From positions 3,729,501-3,793,500 of the forward strand of contig NZ_CP155729.1 of the NCBI RefSeq assembly GCF_039724765.1: DNA of 64,000 bases, written 5' to 3'. Position 1 is the first letter of the stretch. Every line of letters begins with the position of its first letter. Below, piece after piece: positions 50,739 through 59,183 of this stretch. The notes under the pieces were generated by a model. The model saw nothing but the letters and a program-made list of their open reading frames with translations, was not told the origin of the DNA and did not search any database. The position numbers and the translations under genes were made by a program. Source of the DNA: Sagittula stellata E-37. GTDB taxonomy: Bacteria; Pseudomonadota; Alphaproteobacteria; Rhodobacterales; Rhodobacteraceae.

Positions 50739-51171
50739 CCTCATGTCCGAACAGACGATGACACCCGATGAGATGGCCGCGCTCTGCGCCCGCGCCTACA
50801 CGCACTCACGCCCTTGGGCGGCTCATGACTTCGCCGACAGCCTCGACAGCCCGCACGCACTGGTCGCCGCGACCGGACACGCCTTCGTCTTTGGCCTCGT
50901 GGTTGCCGGAGAGGCGGAGATCCTCGCGCTTGCCGCCGATCCCGATGTGCAGCGCAAGGGCGAAGCCAGCCGGGCGCTGGCGCTTTTCCACGCGCTGGCC
51001 GTGGCGCGCGGCGCCGAAAGCGCCTTCCTTGAGGTGGCCGCCCGCAACGCCCCCGCCCGCGCGTTCTACGAGGCGAATGGCTATGGCGTTTCGGGCCTGA
51101 GGAAGGGGTATTACCACCTCGCGGACGGCGGCACCGACGACGCCGTGATCATGTCGCGCGTTTTGCCCTGA
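50728..51171 (+). CDS. rimI: GNAT acetyltransferase, probable RimI
   Basis: A 147-residue GNAT protein. Motif A region reads LALAADPDVQRKGEASRALA, motif B NAPARAFYEANGYG, and the end is GLRKGYYHL. These are typical of RimI-type N-alpha-acetyltransferases. The acetyl-CoA loop QRKGEA is a little degenerate compared with Q-x2-G-x-G/A. Linkage to tsaB, an order conserved in many bacteria, supports RimI. The predicted substrate is the N-terminus of ribosomal protein S18. Confidence 0.85.
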   Translation: MTLDLMSEQTMTPDEMAALCARAYTHSRPWAAHDFADSLDSPHALVAATGHAFVFGLVVAGEAEILALAADPDVQRKGEASRALALFHALAVARGAESAFLEVAARNAPARAFYEANGYGVSGLRKGYYHLADGGTDDAVIMSRVLP

Positions 51172-51281
51172 CGGCACCCTGCGGCACGGACAAAAACCGC
51201 CTTGACCCCTACCCGCCCCTGCGTCTTCATTGATAAATCACAAGAAGGGGCCCCAGCGCCCTACCAATCGGGAGCATTTCT

Positions 51282-52286
51282 ATGACTTTCATGCAGAAGA
51301 CCCTCGGCACTGTTGCCGCGCTCGCATTGTCCGCAGGCGCAGCCCTTGCCGATCCGGCGCTGATCTACGACCTCGGCGGCAAGTTCGACAAGTCGTTCAA
51401 CGAAGCCGCCTTCAACGGTGCCGACCGCTGGGCCAAGGAAACCGGCGGCTCCTACCGCGACATCGAACTTCAGTCCGAAGCACAGCGCGAGCAGGCCCTG
51501 CGCCGCTTTGCCGAAGCCGGCTTCAACCCGGTCGTGACCACGGGCTTCTCCATGTCCTCGCCGATCGCCGCCGTGGCCGCTGACTACCCGGACACCAAGT
51601 TCGTGACCATCGACGGCTTCGTCGATCCCGCCGAGCACCCGAACGTCCTGTCGATCCTGTTCGAAGAGCACACCGGCTCTTACCTTGTGGGCATGATGGC
51701 GGCCATGGCCTCCGAAACCGGCACCGTGGGCTTCGTCGGCGGCATGGACATCCCGCTGATCCGCAAGTTCGCCTGCGGCTACGCGCAGGGCGTGAAGGCG
51801 GTGAACCCCGACGCGACCGTGATCTCCAACATGACCGGCACCACGCCCGCCGCCTGGAACGACCCGGTGAAGGGTTCCGAACTGGCAAAGGCCCAGATCA
51901 GCCAGGGCGCCGACGTGATCTTCGCAGCCGCGGGCGGCACCGGCCTCGGCGTGCTGCAGACCGCCGCCGACGAAGGCAAGATGGCCATCGGCGTCGACAG
52001 CAACCAGAACTACCTGCACCCGGGCAACATGCTGACCTCGATGCTCAAGCGCGTGGACGTTGCCGTCTTTGACGCGATGACCGCGGGCGCCGACCTCGAG
52101 ACCGGCGTCAAGACGCTGGGCCTGGCCGAGGACGGCGTGGGCGTCGCCATGGACGACAACAACGCGGACCTCGTCTCCGAGGAGATGACCGCCGCCGTCG
52201 AAGAGGCCAAGGCCGCGATCATCGCGGGCGAGACCGAGGTGCACGACTACTCCTCCGACGACTCCTGCCCGGCGTTGAACTTCTGA
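51282..52286 (+). CDS. BMP-family nucleoside ABC transporter substrate-binding lipoprotein-like protein
   Basis: A 334-residue periplasmic binding protein of the BMP/PnrA type. After a signal peptide (LSAGAALA) come PALIYDLGGKFDKSFNEAAF, VTTGFSMSSPI, VGFVGGMDIPLIRKFACGYA and GVDSNQNYL, all family landmarks. There is no lipobox, so it is a soluble periplasmic protein, as is usual in proteobacteria. Members bind purine nucleosides. It leads the ABC operon that follows. GGGAG precedes the ATG. Confidence 0.93.
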   Translation: MTFMQKTLGTVAALALSAGAALADPALIYDLGGKFDKSFNEAAFNGADRWAKETGGSYRDIELQSEAQREQALRRFAEAGFNPVVTTGFSMSSPIAAVAADYPDTKFVTIDGFVDPAEHPNVLSILFEEHTGSYLVGMMAAMASETGTVGFVGGMDIPLIRKFACGYAQGVKAVNPDATVISNMTGTTPAAWNDPVKGSELAKAQISQGADVIFAAAGGTGLGVLQTAADEGKMAIGVDSNQNYLHPGNMLTSMLKRVDVAVFDAMTAGADLETGVKTLGLAEDGVGVAMDDNNADLVSEEMTAAVEEAKAAIIAGETEVHDYSSDDSCPALNF

Positions 52287-52366
52287 TGATGCCCGGGGCC
52301 GCCTGACGGCCCCGCAACCGGCTCACCCCGTCCGGGGTGGGCCGTTCTACGTTCCGAAGGCTCCCC

Positions 52367-53965
52367 ATGACAGCGCCCGCCATCGAACTCAAAGGCATAT
52401 CCAAGGCCTTCGGCCCCGTGCAGGCCAACAAGGACATTTCCATCCGCGTGATGCCCGGCACGATCCACGGCATCATCGGCGAAAACGGCGCGGGCAAGTC
52501 CACGCTCATGTCGATCCTCTACGGCTTCTACAAGGCCGACGCGGGCGAGATCTGGGTCAACGGCGAACGCAAGGACATCACCGACAGCCAGGCCGCCATC
52601 GCGGCGGGCATCGGCATGGTCTTCCAGCACTTCAAGCTGGTGCAGAACTTCTCCGTCCTCGAAAACGTCATCCTGGGCGCCGAGGACGGCGCGCTCCTTA
52701 AACCCTCGCTCGCCAAGGCACGCGGCTCGCTGAAACACCTCGCCGAGGAGTACGAGCTTCAGGTCGATCCCGACGCCCTGATCGAGAACCTCTCGGTCGG
52801 TCACCAGCAGCGGGTCGAGATCCTCAAGGCGCTCTACCGCGAGGCCGACATCCTGATCCTCGACGAGCCCACGGGCGTGCTGACGCCCGCCGAGGCGGAC
52901 CACCTGTTCCGCATTCTCGAAGGGCTGAAGCGCGAGGGCAAGACGATCATCCTGATCACCCACAAGCTGCGCGAGATCATGGAGATCACGGATACCGTGT
53001 CGGTCATGCGGCGCGGCGAGATGACCGCCACCGTCAAGACGGCAGAGACCTCGCCCGAGGAGCTGGCCGAACTGATGGTCGGCCGCAAGGTGCTGCTGCG
53101 CGTTGACAAGAAACCCGCGATGCCCGGCGCGCCGATCCTCGAAGTCGAGAACCTGCGCCACACCGACAGCCACGGGGTGGAGCGCCTGAAAGGCGTGTCG
53201 CTGCATGTCCGCGCGGGCGAGATCCTTGGCATTGCAGGCGTTTCCGGCAATGGCCAGTCCGAGCTTCTGGCCGTGCTGGGCGGCATGATCGGCGCCACCG
53301 GCACGATCCGCGTCAACGGCGACGAGATCGACCTGACCGGCAAGCACTCCGACGGACAAAGCCGGCGCGCCCGTGGCATCGCCCATGTGCCCGAAGACCG
53401 CCACCACGAGGGGCTGATCCTGCCCTACACCGCGTGGGAAAACACCGTCTTCGGCTACCACCGCGCGCCAGAGCTTCAATCCGGGGTGCTGATGAACAAC
53501 GCCGCCATCAAGGCCGAGGCGCAGGCCAAGATGGACCGCTACGACGTCCGCCCCCCCGATCCCAACCTCGCCGCCAAGAACTTTTCGGGCGGCAACCAGC
53601 AGAAGATCGTCCTCGCCCGCGAGATCGAACGCGACCCGGACATCCTGCTGGTGGGCCAGCCGACACGCGGTGTCGACATCGGCGCCATCGAATTCATCCA
53701 CCAGGAAATCGTCCGCCTGCGCGATCAGGGCAAGGCGATCCTGCTGGTGTCGGTCGAACTGGACGAGATCTTCTCGCTCTCGGACCGCATCGCGGTGATG
53801 TTCGACGGCCAGATCATGGGCGAACGCCTGCCCTCCGACACCGACCAGACGGAACTGGGCCTGCTGATGGCGGGGGTCACCGACACCAAGGGCAAAGCGC
53901 CCATCGAGGTCATCGACGAGAAGCTTCAGGCCAAGGAAGCCCGCGAGGCCGCGCAGCATGACTGA
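52367..53965 (+). CDS. Double ATP-binding protein of the nucleoside ABC transporter
   Basis: A 532-residue protein with two ATPase domains. The first has Walker A GENGAGKST, signature LSVGHQQRVEI and Walker B ILILDEPTGVL. The second has a degenerate Walker A GVSGNGQSEL and signature FSGGNQQKIV, with GQPTRGVDIGA for Walker B. This asymmetry is normal for sugar/nucleoside importers (RbsA, NupA type). The ribosome site is weak. It follows the binding protein by 80 bases. Confidence 0.95.
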   Translation: MTAPAIELKGISKAFGPVQANKDISIRVMPGTIHGIIGENGAGKSTLMSILYGFYKADAGEIWVNGERKDITDSQAAIAAGIGMVFQHFKLVQNFSVLENVILGAEDGALLKPSLAKARGSLKHLAEEYELQVDPDALIENLSVGHQQRVEILKALYREADILILDEPTGVLTPAEADHLFRILEGLKREGKTIILITHKLREIMEITDTVSVMRRGEMTATVKTAETSPEELAELMVGRKVLLRVDKKPAMPGAPILEVENLRHTDSHGVERLKGVSLHVRAGEILGIAGVSGNGQSELLAVLGGMIGATGTIRVNGDEIDLTGKHSDGQSRRARGIAHVPEDRHHEGLILPYTAWENTVFGYHRAPELQSGVLMNNAAIKAEAQAKMDRYDVRPPDPNLAAKNFSGGNQQKIVLAREIERDPDILLVGQPTRGVDIGAIEFIHQEIVRLRDQGKAILLVSVELDEIFSLSDRIAVMFDGQIMGERLPSDTDQTELGLLMAGVTDTKGKAPIEVIDEKLQAKEAREAAQHD

Positions 53966-54090
53966 CCGTCCCGCCGCTCAATCCGGACACGCCGCCCGCT
54001 TGTCGCGCGCATGGTCCCGAACCTTCGACCGCCCCTCCTTTGCCGCCGCCTCGGGCGCCCCGGCATGGCCCGAAACGACCGGAGCCCACA

Positions 54091-55185
54091 ATGGATAAGA
54101 TGCCTGCCTGGGCCGACGCGGTCCTCGTACCCCTGATCTCGATCCTGATCGCCGCGGCGCTCTCGGCGCTGGTGATCCTGGCCATCGGCGAAAGCCCGAC
54201 CGAGGCGCTGTCGCTGATGATCGACGGGGCGCTGATGCGGTCGACGGGTTGGGGCTACACGCTCTACTACACCACCAACTTCATCTTCACCGGCCTATGC
54301 GTCGCCGTCGCATTCCACGCGAGGCTGTTCAATATCGGCGGCGAAGGTCAGGCGATGATCGGCGGGCTCGGCGTGGCGCTGGCCTGCCTCTACGTCCCGT
54401 GGCCGCACTGGTCGATCGCGCTGATCGGGGCGACCGTCTCGGCGGCGCTGTTCGGCGCGGCATGGGCGTGGATACCGGGCTACCTGCAGGCCCGGCGCGG
54501 CAGCCACATCGTCATCACCACGATCATGTTCAACTTCATCGCCTCGGCCGTGCTGAACTATGTGCTGGTGAACCTCCTGCGTCCGCAGGGCGCGATGGAC
54601 CCGGCCACCGCCCGCTTCCCCGAGGCGACGCACCTGCCGACCTTCCAGGACATGTTCGCGACCGCCGACAACCCGCTGTTCCGCGGTTCTCCCGCGAACG
54701 TCACCTTCTTCATCGCCATCCTCGCCTGCGTCGCCGTCTGGCTGCTGATCTGGCGCACCAAGCTGGGGTACGAGATCCGCGCCTTCGGCCATTCCGAATC
54801 CGCCGCGCGCTATGCCGGCATCTCGCCCGCGCGCACAACGATCATCGCCATGCTGATCTCCGGCGGGCTGGCGGGCATGATGGCGCTCAACACCACCATG
54901 GGCGAGGCCGAAAGGCTAGTTATGAACGCGACCGAGGGCGCGGGCTTCATCGGCATCGCCGTGGCGCTCATGGGCCGGTCGCATCCGCTGGGCGTGTTCC
55001 TGGCCGCGCTGCTGTTCGGCTTCCTTTACCAGGGCGGGGCGGAACTGGCGCTCTGGACCAACATCCCGCGGGAGCTGATCACCGTAATTCAGGCACTGGT
55101 GATCCTGTTCACCGGAGCGCTCGACAACATGGTGCGGATGCCGTTGGAGCAACTGTTCCTCACCTTCGGCAAGGGGGCGCGCTGA
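54091..55185 (+). CDS. Nucleoside ABC transporter permease 1
   Basis: A 364-residue permease with about ten hydrophobic helices; VAFHARLFNIGGEGQAMIGG is the conserved central motif and GHSESAARYAGI marks the cytoplasmic coupling loop. The ATG at 54091 follows GGAGCCCACA. The 125-base gap from the ATPase gene holds no recognisable feature. Its stop overlaps the LysE-family gene start (TGATG). Confidence 0.95.
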   Translation: MDKMPAWADAVLVPLISILIAAALSALVILAIGESPTEALSLMIDGALMRSTGWGYTLYYTTNFIFTGLCVAVAFHARLFNIGGEGQAMIGGLGVALACLYVPWPHWSIALIGATVSAALFGAAWAWIPGYLQARRGSHIVITTIMFNFIASAVLNYVLVNLLRPQGAMDPATARFPEATHLPTFQDMFATADNPLFRGSPANVTFFIAILACVAVWLLIWRTKLGYEIRAFGHSESAARYAGISPARTTIIAMLISGGLAGMMALNTTMGEAERLVMNATEGAGFIGIAVALMGRSHPLGVFLAALLFGFLYQGGAELALWTNIPRELITVIQALVILFTGALDNMVRMPLEQLFLTFGKGAR

Positions 55186-55811
55186 TGCAGGCGTACCTGC
55201 CCGGTTTCCTCGCCTCCTACGCCATCCTGCTGGTGGCGGTCCTGTCGCCGGGTCCGGCGGTCGCGATGCTGCTTGGCGTGGCGCTGTCGCGCGGACGGGC
55301 CTCTGCCGTGATCGCATCGGTCGGTGTCGCCGCCGGAGCCGCCACACTGGCTGCGCTGACGCTGGCGGGTGTGGGCGTGCTGGTGCAACAGGCGGCCTGG
55401 GCGGTGACGACGTTGCGGATGATCGGTGCGGCCTACCTGCTCTGGCTGGCCTACGGGTCGCTCAGGAAGGCCATCCACCCGCCTCATATCGCACCCGACC
55501 GGATGCCGCCATTGTCGCCCCTGCGCGCCTTTGCGACCGGCTATCTCATGCAGGTCACCAACCCCAAGGCCATCGTCTTCTGGATCGCCATCGCGTCTGT
55601 CGGCGCGACCAATGGCGCCCCCGCCACCGTCGTGGCGCTGTTCCTGCTGGGGGCCTTCCTGATCTCGCTCTCCGGGCACGGGGCCTATGCGCTGGCACTG
55701 TCCGCCGCACCGGTGCGTGCGCTCTATGCCCGCGCCCGCCGCACGATCGAAGCGACGCTCGGCGTGTTCTTCACCCTTTTCGCCATCCGGCTCGCCACGG
55801 CCAGGAGCTGA
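55185..55811 (+). CDS. LysE/RhtB-family exporter
   Basis: A 208-residue inner-membrane protein with about six hydrophobic helices, the family motif VLSPGPAVAMLLGVALSRGR and the second-half motif GYLMQVTNPKAIVFW. LysE/RhtB exporters efflux amino acids such as lysine, threonine or homoserine lactones. Its ATG overlaps the stop of permease 1, and permease 2 starts three bases after its stop. It is therefore translated inside a nucleoside importer operon, an unusual place for an exporter. Confidence 0.93.
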   Translation: MQAYLPGFLASYAILLVAVLSPGPAVAMLLGVALSRGRASAVIASVGVAAGAATLAALTLAGVGVLVQQAAWAVTTLRMIGAAYLLWLAYGSLRKAIHPPHIAPDRMPPLSPLRAFATGYLMQVTNPKAIVFWIAIASVGATNGAPATVVALFLLGAFLISLSGHGAYALALSAAPVRALYARARRTIEATLGVFFTLFAIRLATARS

Positions 55812-55814
55812 CCC

Positions 55815-56840
55815 ATGGATCTCGACACCATCCTGCAAGTGCTCGACAGCACCGTCCGCCTCGCCACGCCGTTGTTGTTGGCGTGCCTCGCCGGTCTGTT
55901 CTCGGAACGCTCGGGCGTGATCGACATCGGGCTCGAAGGCAAGATGCTGATCGCGGCCTTCTTCTCTGCCGCCATCGCGGCGATGGTCAGCACTGCCGAA
56001 ACCTGGGTCCTGCTGGGCATGGACCTGACGTGGCTGAAGAACCTCTTTCCGGCGGTGATCTGGGGCATGTTCGCGGGCATCCTCGCGGCGTTGTTCCTGT
56101 CGGGCCTGCACGGGCTGGCCTCCATCACCTTCCGCGGCAACCAGCTTATCTCCGGCGTGGCGCTGAACTTCCTCGCCTCCGGCCTGACCGTGCTGATCGC
56201 GCAGGTCTGGTTCAGCCAGGGCGGACGCACGCCTTCGCTCATGTCCGGAGGCCGGTTCGAGAACATCACCCTGCCCGGCGCCGAGGCGCTGCGCGACGTG
56301 CCCGTCCTCGGCCCGATCTACGCCGACCTGATCTCAGGCCACTCGATCCTCGTCTACGTGGCCTTCCTGGCCGTGCCGCTGACGTGGTGGGTGCTGTTCC
56401 GCACCCGCTACGGCCTGCGCCTGCGTGCCGTGGGCGAGGCACCCGAGGCAGTGGACACCGCCGGTGTCTCGGTCATCGGGCTGCGCTATTCCTCGCTGGT
56501 CATCACCGGCGTTCTCTGCGGCATGGCGGGCGCCTATCTCGCCACCGGCCTGCAGGCGGGTTTCGTCCGCGAGATGACGGCAGGCCGGGGCTACATCGCG
56601 CTGGCGGCGCTGATCTTCGCCAAGTGGCGGCCGTGGTACGCGCTTGGCGCCTGCCTGCTGTTCGGCCTCCTGCAGGCGGTGGCGCTGCGCTACCAGAACA
56701 TCGACCTCGGCCCGTTCACAGTGCCGGTTCAGGTGATGGACGCCCTGCCCTACATCCTGACCGTGGTCATCCTCGCCGGCTTCGTCGGGAAGGCCATTCC
56801 CCCGCGCGCCGGGGGCGAGCCTTACGTCAAAGAACGCTGA
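55815..56840 (+). CDS. Nucleoside ABC transporter permease 2
   Basis: A 341-residue permease with the second-permease signature GVIDIGLEGKMLIAAF, GNQLISGVALNFLASG and GRGYIALAALIFAKW. Its partner is permease 1, separated only by the LysE-family gene. The permease pair, the double ATPase and the binding protein make a complete importer. No purine-metabolism genes are adjacent. No strong terminator follows in the 180 bases before the next gene. Confidence 0.95.
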   Translation: MDLDTILQVLDSTVRLATPLLLACLAGLFSERSGVIDIGLEGKMLIAAFFSAAIAAMVSTAETWVLLGMDLTWLKNLFPAVIWGMFAGILAALFLSGLHGLASITFRGNQLISGVALNFLASGLTVLIAQVWFSQGGRTPSLMSGGRFENITLPGAEALRDVPVLGPIYADLISGHSILVYVAFLAVPLTWWVLFRTRYGLRLRAVGEAPEAVDTAGVSVIGLRYSSLVITGVLCGMAGAYLATGLQAGFVREMTAGRGYIALAALIFAKWRPWYALGACLLFGLLQAVALRYQNIDLGPFTVPVQVMDALPYILTVVILAGFVGKAIPPRAGGEPYVKER

Positions 56841-57020
56841 TCGCAGCCCCGGAGCGGAACACTCCGGCCGCCCTTTTGCCCCCTAGCCCCCCGCTGTTGG
56901 ACAGCGGCCGCTCAGGGGCGGACGCCCTGTGCCAAGGGATGAGAGAACCTCCGCAGGGCAAAGCGAAAATTCCGGTTTGCCGCACTTGCACAGTCGCGCG
57001 CAATGCGTCTACGAATATAC

Positions 57021-57935
57021 ATGCAGGTCTACCTTCCGATTTCCGAAGTTGCGGTAAACGCCTTCCTTCTGCTGGGTCTCGGCGGTCTTGTCGGCGTATT
57101 GTCAGGCATGTTCGGCGTAGGTGGCGGGTTTCTCCTGACACCGCTGCTGTTCTTCATCGGCATCCCGCCCGCTGTCGCCGTGGCGACCGGCGCGAACCAG
57201 ATCGTCGCGGCCTCCTTCTCGGGACTTCTCGCCCATCTCAGGCGAAAGACGGTGGACCTCCGAATGGGCACGGTCCTGCTGCTGGGCGGTCTCGTCGGCG
57301 CAGGACTGGGGGTCATGCTCTTCAACTACCTGAAGTCGCTGGGCCAGGTCGATCTTCTGGTGCGTCTCTGCTACGTGGTCTTCCTCGGGATCATCGGCGG
57401 GCTGATGTTCATCGAGAGCCTCAACGCATTGCGCAAGGCCCGCGCCGGAGCGCGCCCGAAGCGGCGCAAGCACAACTGGATCCACAACCTGCCGCTCAAG
57501 ATGCGGTTCCGCACGTCCGGGCTCTATATCTCGGTCATCCCGCCTGCGCTGGTCGGCACCGCCGTGGGCGTGCTGGCGGCAATCATGGGCGTCGGCGGCG
57601 GCTTCATCATGGTGCCCGCGATGATCTACCTGCTGGGGATGCCCACAAAGGTCGTGGTCGGCACCTCCCTGTTCCAGATCATCTTCGTCGCCGCGTTCAC
57701 CACGCTGCTGCACGCCACCACGAACTACACCGTCGACGTAGTGCTGGCGGTGATGCTGATCCTCGGCGGCGTGGTCGGCGCGCAGTTCGGCACGATGCTG
57801 GGCACCCGCCTGAAGGCGGAGCAACTGCGCATCCTGCTGGCCGGGCTCGTGCTTCTGGTCTGCATCAAGCTGGGGCTCGAACTGGTCATCACGCCGTCCG
57901 AACTCTACGTCATCGAACGGCCCACCGGACCATGA
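57021..57935 (+). CDS. TauE/SafE-family sulfite exporter-like permease
   Basis: A 304-residue membrane protein with two repeats carrying GMFGVGGGFLLTP and AIMGVGGGFIMVPAMI, the hallmark of TauE/SafE transporters of sulfur-containing anions. There is a large cytoplasmic loop (ARAGARPKRRKHNWIHNLPL) between the halves. The start is set at 57021 because related proteins begin MQVYLPI; an upstream ATG at 57003 would add six residues. The stop overlaps the next ATG by four bases. Confidence 0.93.
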   Translation: MQVYLPISEVAVNAFLLLGLGGLVGVLSGMFGVGGGFLLTPLLFFIGIPPAVAVATGANQIVAASFSGLLAHLRRKTVDLRMGTVLLLGGLVGAGLGVMLFNYLKSLGQVDLLVRLCYVVFLGIIGGLMFIESLNALRKARAGARPKRRKHNWIHNLPLKMRFRTSGLYISVIPPALVGTAVGVLAAIMGVGGGFIMVPAMIYLLGMPTKVVVGTSLFQIIFVAAFTTLLHATTNYTVDVVLAVMLILGGVVGAQFGTMLGTRLKAEQLRILLAGLVLLVCIKLGLELVITPSELYVIERPTGP

Positions 57936-58693
57936 CCAGGCTGATCGCCCTTTTCGTCCTGATGCTGACGGCTCTGCCCGCCGCGGCAGAAGACGTGGTG
58001 CTGGGCCTGTCGCGCGATCAGGTCTCGATCTCCACCGATTTCGACGGGTCGGAGATCCTGATCTTCGGCGCGGTCAAACGCGAAGCCCCGATCAGCGAAC
58101 CGCCTTTGCAGGTCATCGTCACCGTCGAAGGCCCCCACCAGCGACTGACCGTCCGGCGCAAGGAACGCCGTTTCGGCATCTGGATGAACACCGACACGGT
58201 AGAGGTCGACGCCGCGCCCTCGTTCTACGCAATCGCCACCTCCGCGCCCTGGGAAGAGGTCATCACCAACACCGAGGATCTGCGCCACGGCATCTCCATC
58301 CCGCGCGTCATCCGCTCTGTCGGTGCCCCGATGACCGTGCTCGACAGCCAGAACTTCACCCGCGCGGTGATCCGCATCAACGAGGACAACGGCACCTACG
58401 CGCTGAACCAGGACGCGGTCACGCTGCGCGAACAGACCCTGTTCGACACCAGGATCTCGATGCCCGCCAACCTGACCGAAGGCACCTACCCGACGCGCAT
58501 CTTCCTGACCCGCGAAGGCAAGGTCGTGTCGTCCTACGCGACAGAGATCGAGGTCCGCAAGGTCGGCCTCGAACGCTGGCTCTTTGCGCTGTCGCGTGAA
58601 CAGCCGCTGGTCTACGGGCTGATGTCGCTGGCCATCGCCATCTTCGCTGGCTGGGGCGCCTCTGCCGCGTTCCGGGCCATCCGCTCGTCATGA
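57932..58693 (+). CDS. TIGR02186-like secreted membrane-anchored protein
   Basis: A 253-residue protein with a signal peptide (LMLTALPAAA), a beta-rich domain (LSRDQVSISTDFDGSEILIF, ERRFGIWMNTDTVEV) and a C-terminal helix (YGLMSLAIAIFAGWGASAAF). It matches a family of alphaproteobacterial proteins linked to TauE/SafE transporters. Translation is coupled to the transporter by ATGA, so the two probably act together at the membrane. The biochemical role is unknown. Confidence 0.87.
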   Translation: MTRLIALFVLMLTALPAAAEDVVLGLSRDQVSISTDFDGSEILIFGAVKREAPISEPPLQVIVTVEGPHQRLTVRRKERRFGIWMNTDTVEVDAAPSFYAIATSAPWEEVITNTEDLRHGISIPRVIRSVGAPMTVLDSQNFTRAVIRINEDNGTYALNQDAVTLREQTLFDTRISMPANLTEGTYPTRIFLTREGKVVSSYATEIEVRKVGLERWLFALSREQPLVYGLMSLAIAIFAGWGASAAFRAIRSS

Positions 58694-59118
58694 CGCGGCC
58701 CGGCCCGGCCACCCGAGACGCCTTCCGTGCCTTCCGCACAATCCCGACGCGGTGGAAAGACAACGACGAATACGGCCACATGAACAACGCCGAATACCTC
58801 TCGGTCGTCGACACCGCCGTATCGCTCTGGCAGCTCGACAACGGTCTGCAGATCCGCGGACCCGAAGCGTTGCGCTTCCTCGTGGTCGAGACCGGATGCC
58901 GTTACTTCTCGGAACTGGGCTTCCCCGACGTGATCTACGCGGGTCTGCGCATTGGCCACCTTGGCCGGTCGTCGCTGCGCTTCGAGCTGGGCCTGTTCCG
59001 CAACGACACTGACACGGCCAGCGCCGAGGCGTTCTTTGCCCAGGTCAACGTCGGCAAGGATGGACGGCCCGCTCCAATTCCCGACGCCGTACGCCGCGTG
59101 TTCGAAACGCTCGCCTGA
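58690..59118 (+). CDS. Thioesterase (4HBT-like, hot-dog fold)
   Basis: A 142-residue protein with the hot-dog core motif TRWKDNDEYGHMNNAEY, where Asp/Tyr/His near the start are the usual 4-hydroxybenzoyl-CoA-type active residues. The later segments RYFSELGFPDVIYAGLRI and RSSLRFELGLF complete the fold. It overlaps the stop of the TIGR02186-like gene by four bases, so three proteins are coupled. The acyl-CoA substrate is unknown. It converges on uvrC, leaving 65 bases of featureless spacer. Confidence 0.9.
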   Translation: MTRPGPATRDAFRAFRTIPTRWKDNDEYGHMNNAEYLSVVDTAVSLWQLDNGLQIRGPEALRFLVVETGCRYFSELGFPDVIYAGLRIGHLGRSSLRFELGLFRNDTDTASAEAFFAQVNVGKDGRPAPIPDAVRRVFETLA

Positions 59119-59183
59119 CAACCGTTCCCCTGAACTATGGCCCCTGAACAGTGGCCCGGAAAGCCCCACAAACGGACGGTGCC

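Noticed and set aside
51172..51281. Purine riboswitch in the leader of the nucleoside importer operon
   Set aside because: A CTACCAA-like string and a nucleoside transporter made this tempting, but the 110-base leader lacks the paired P1-P3 helices and the conserved core.
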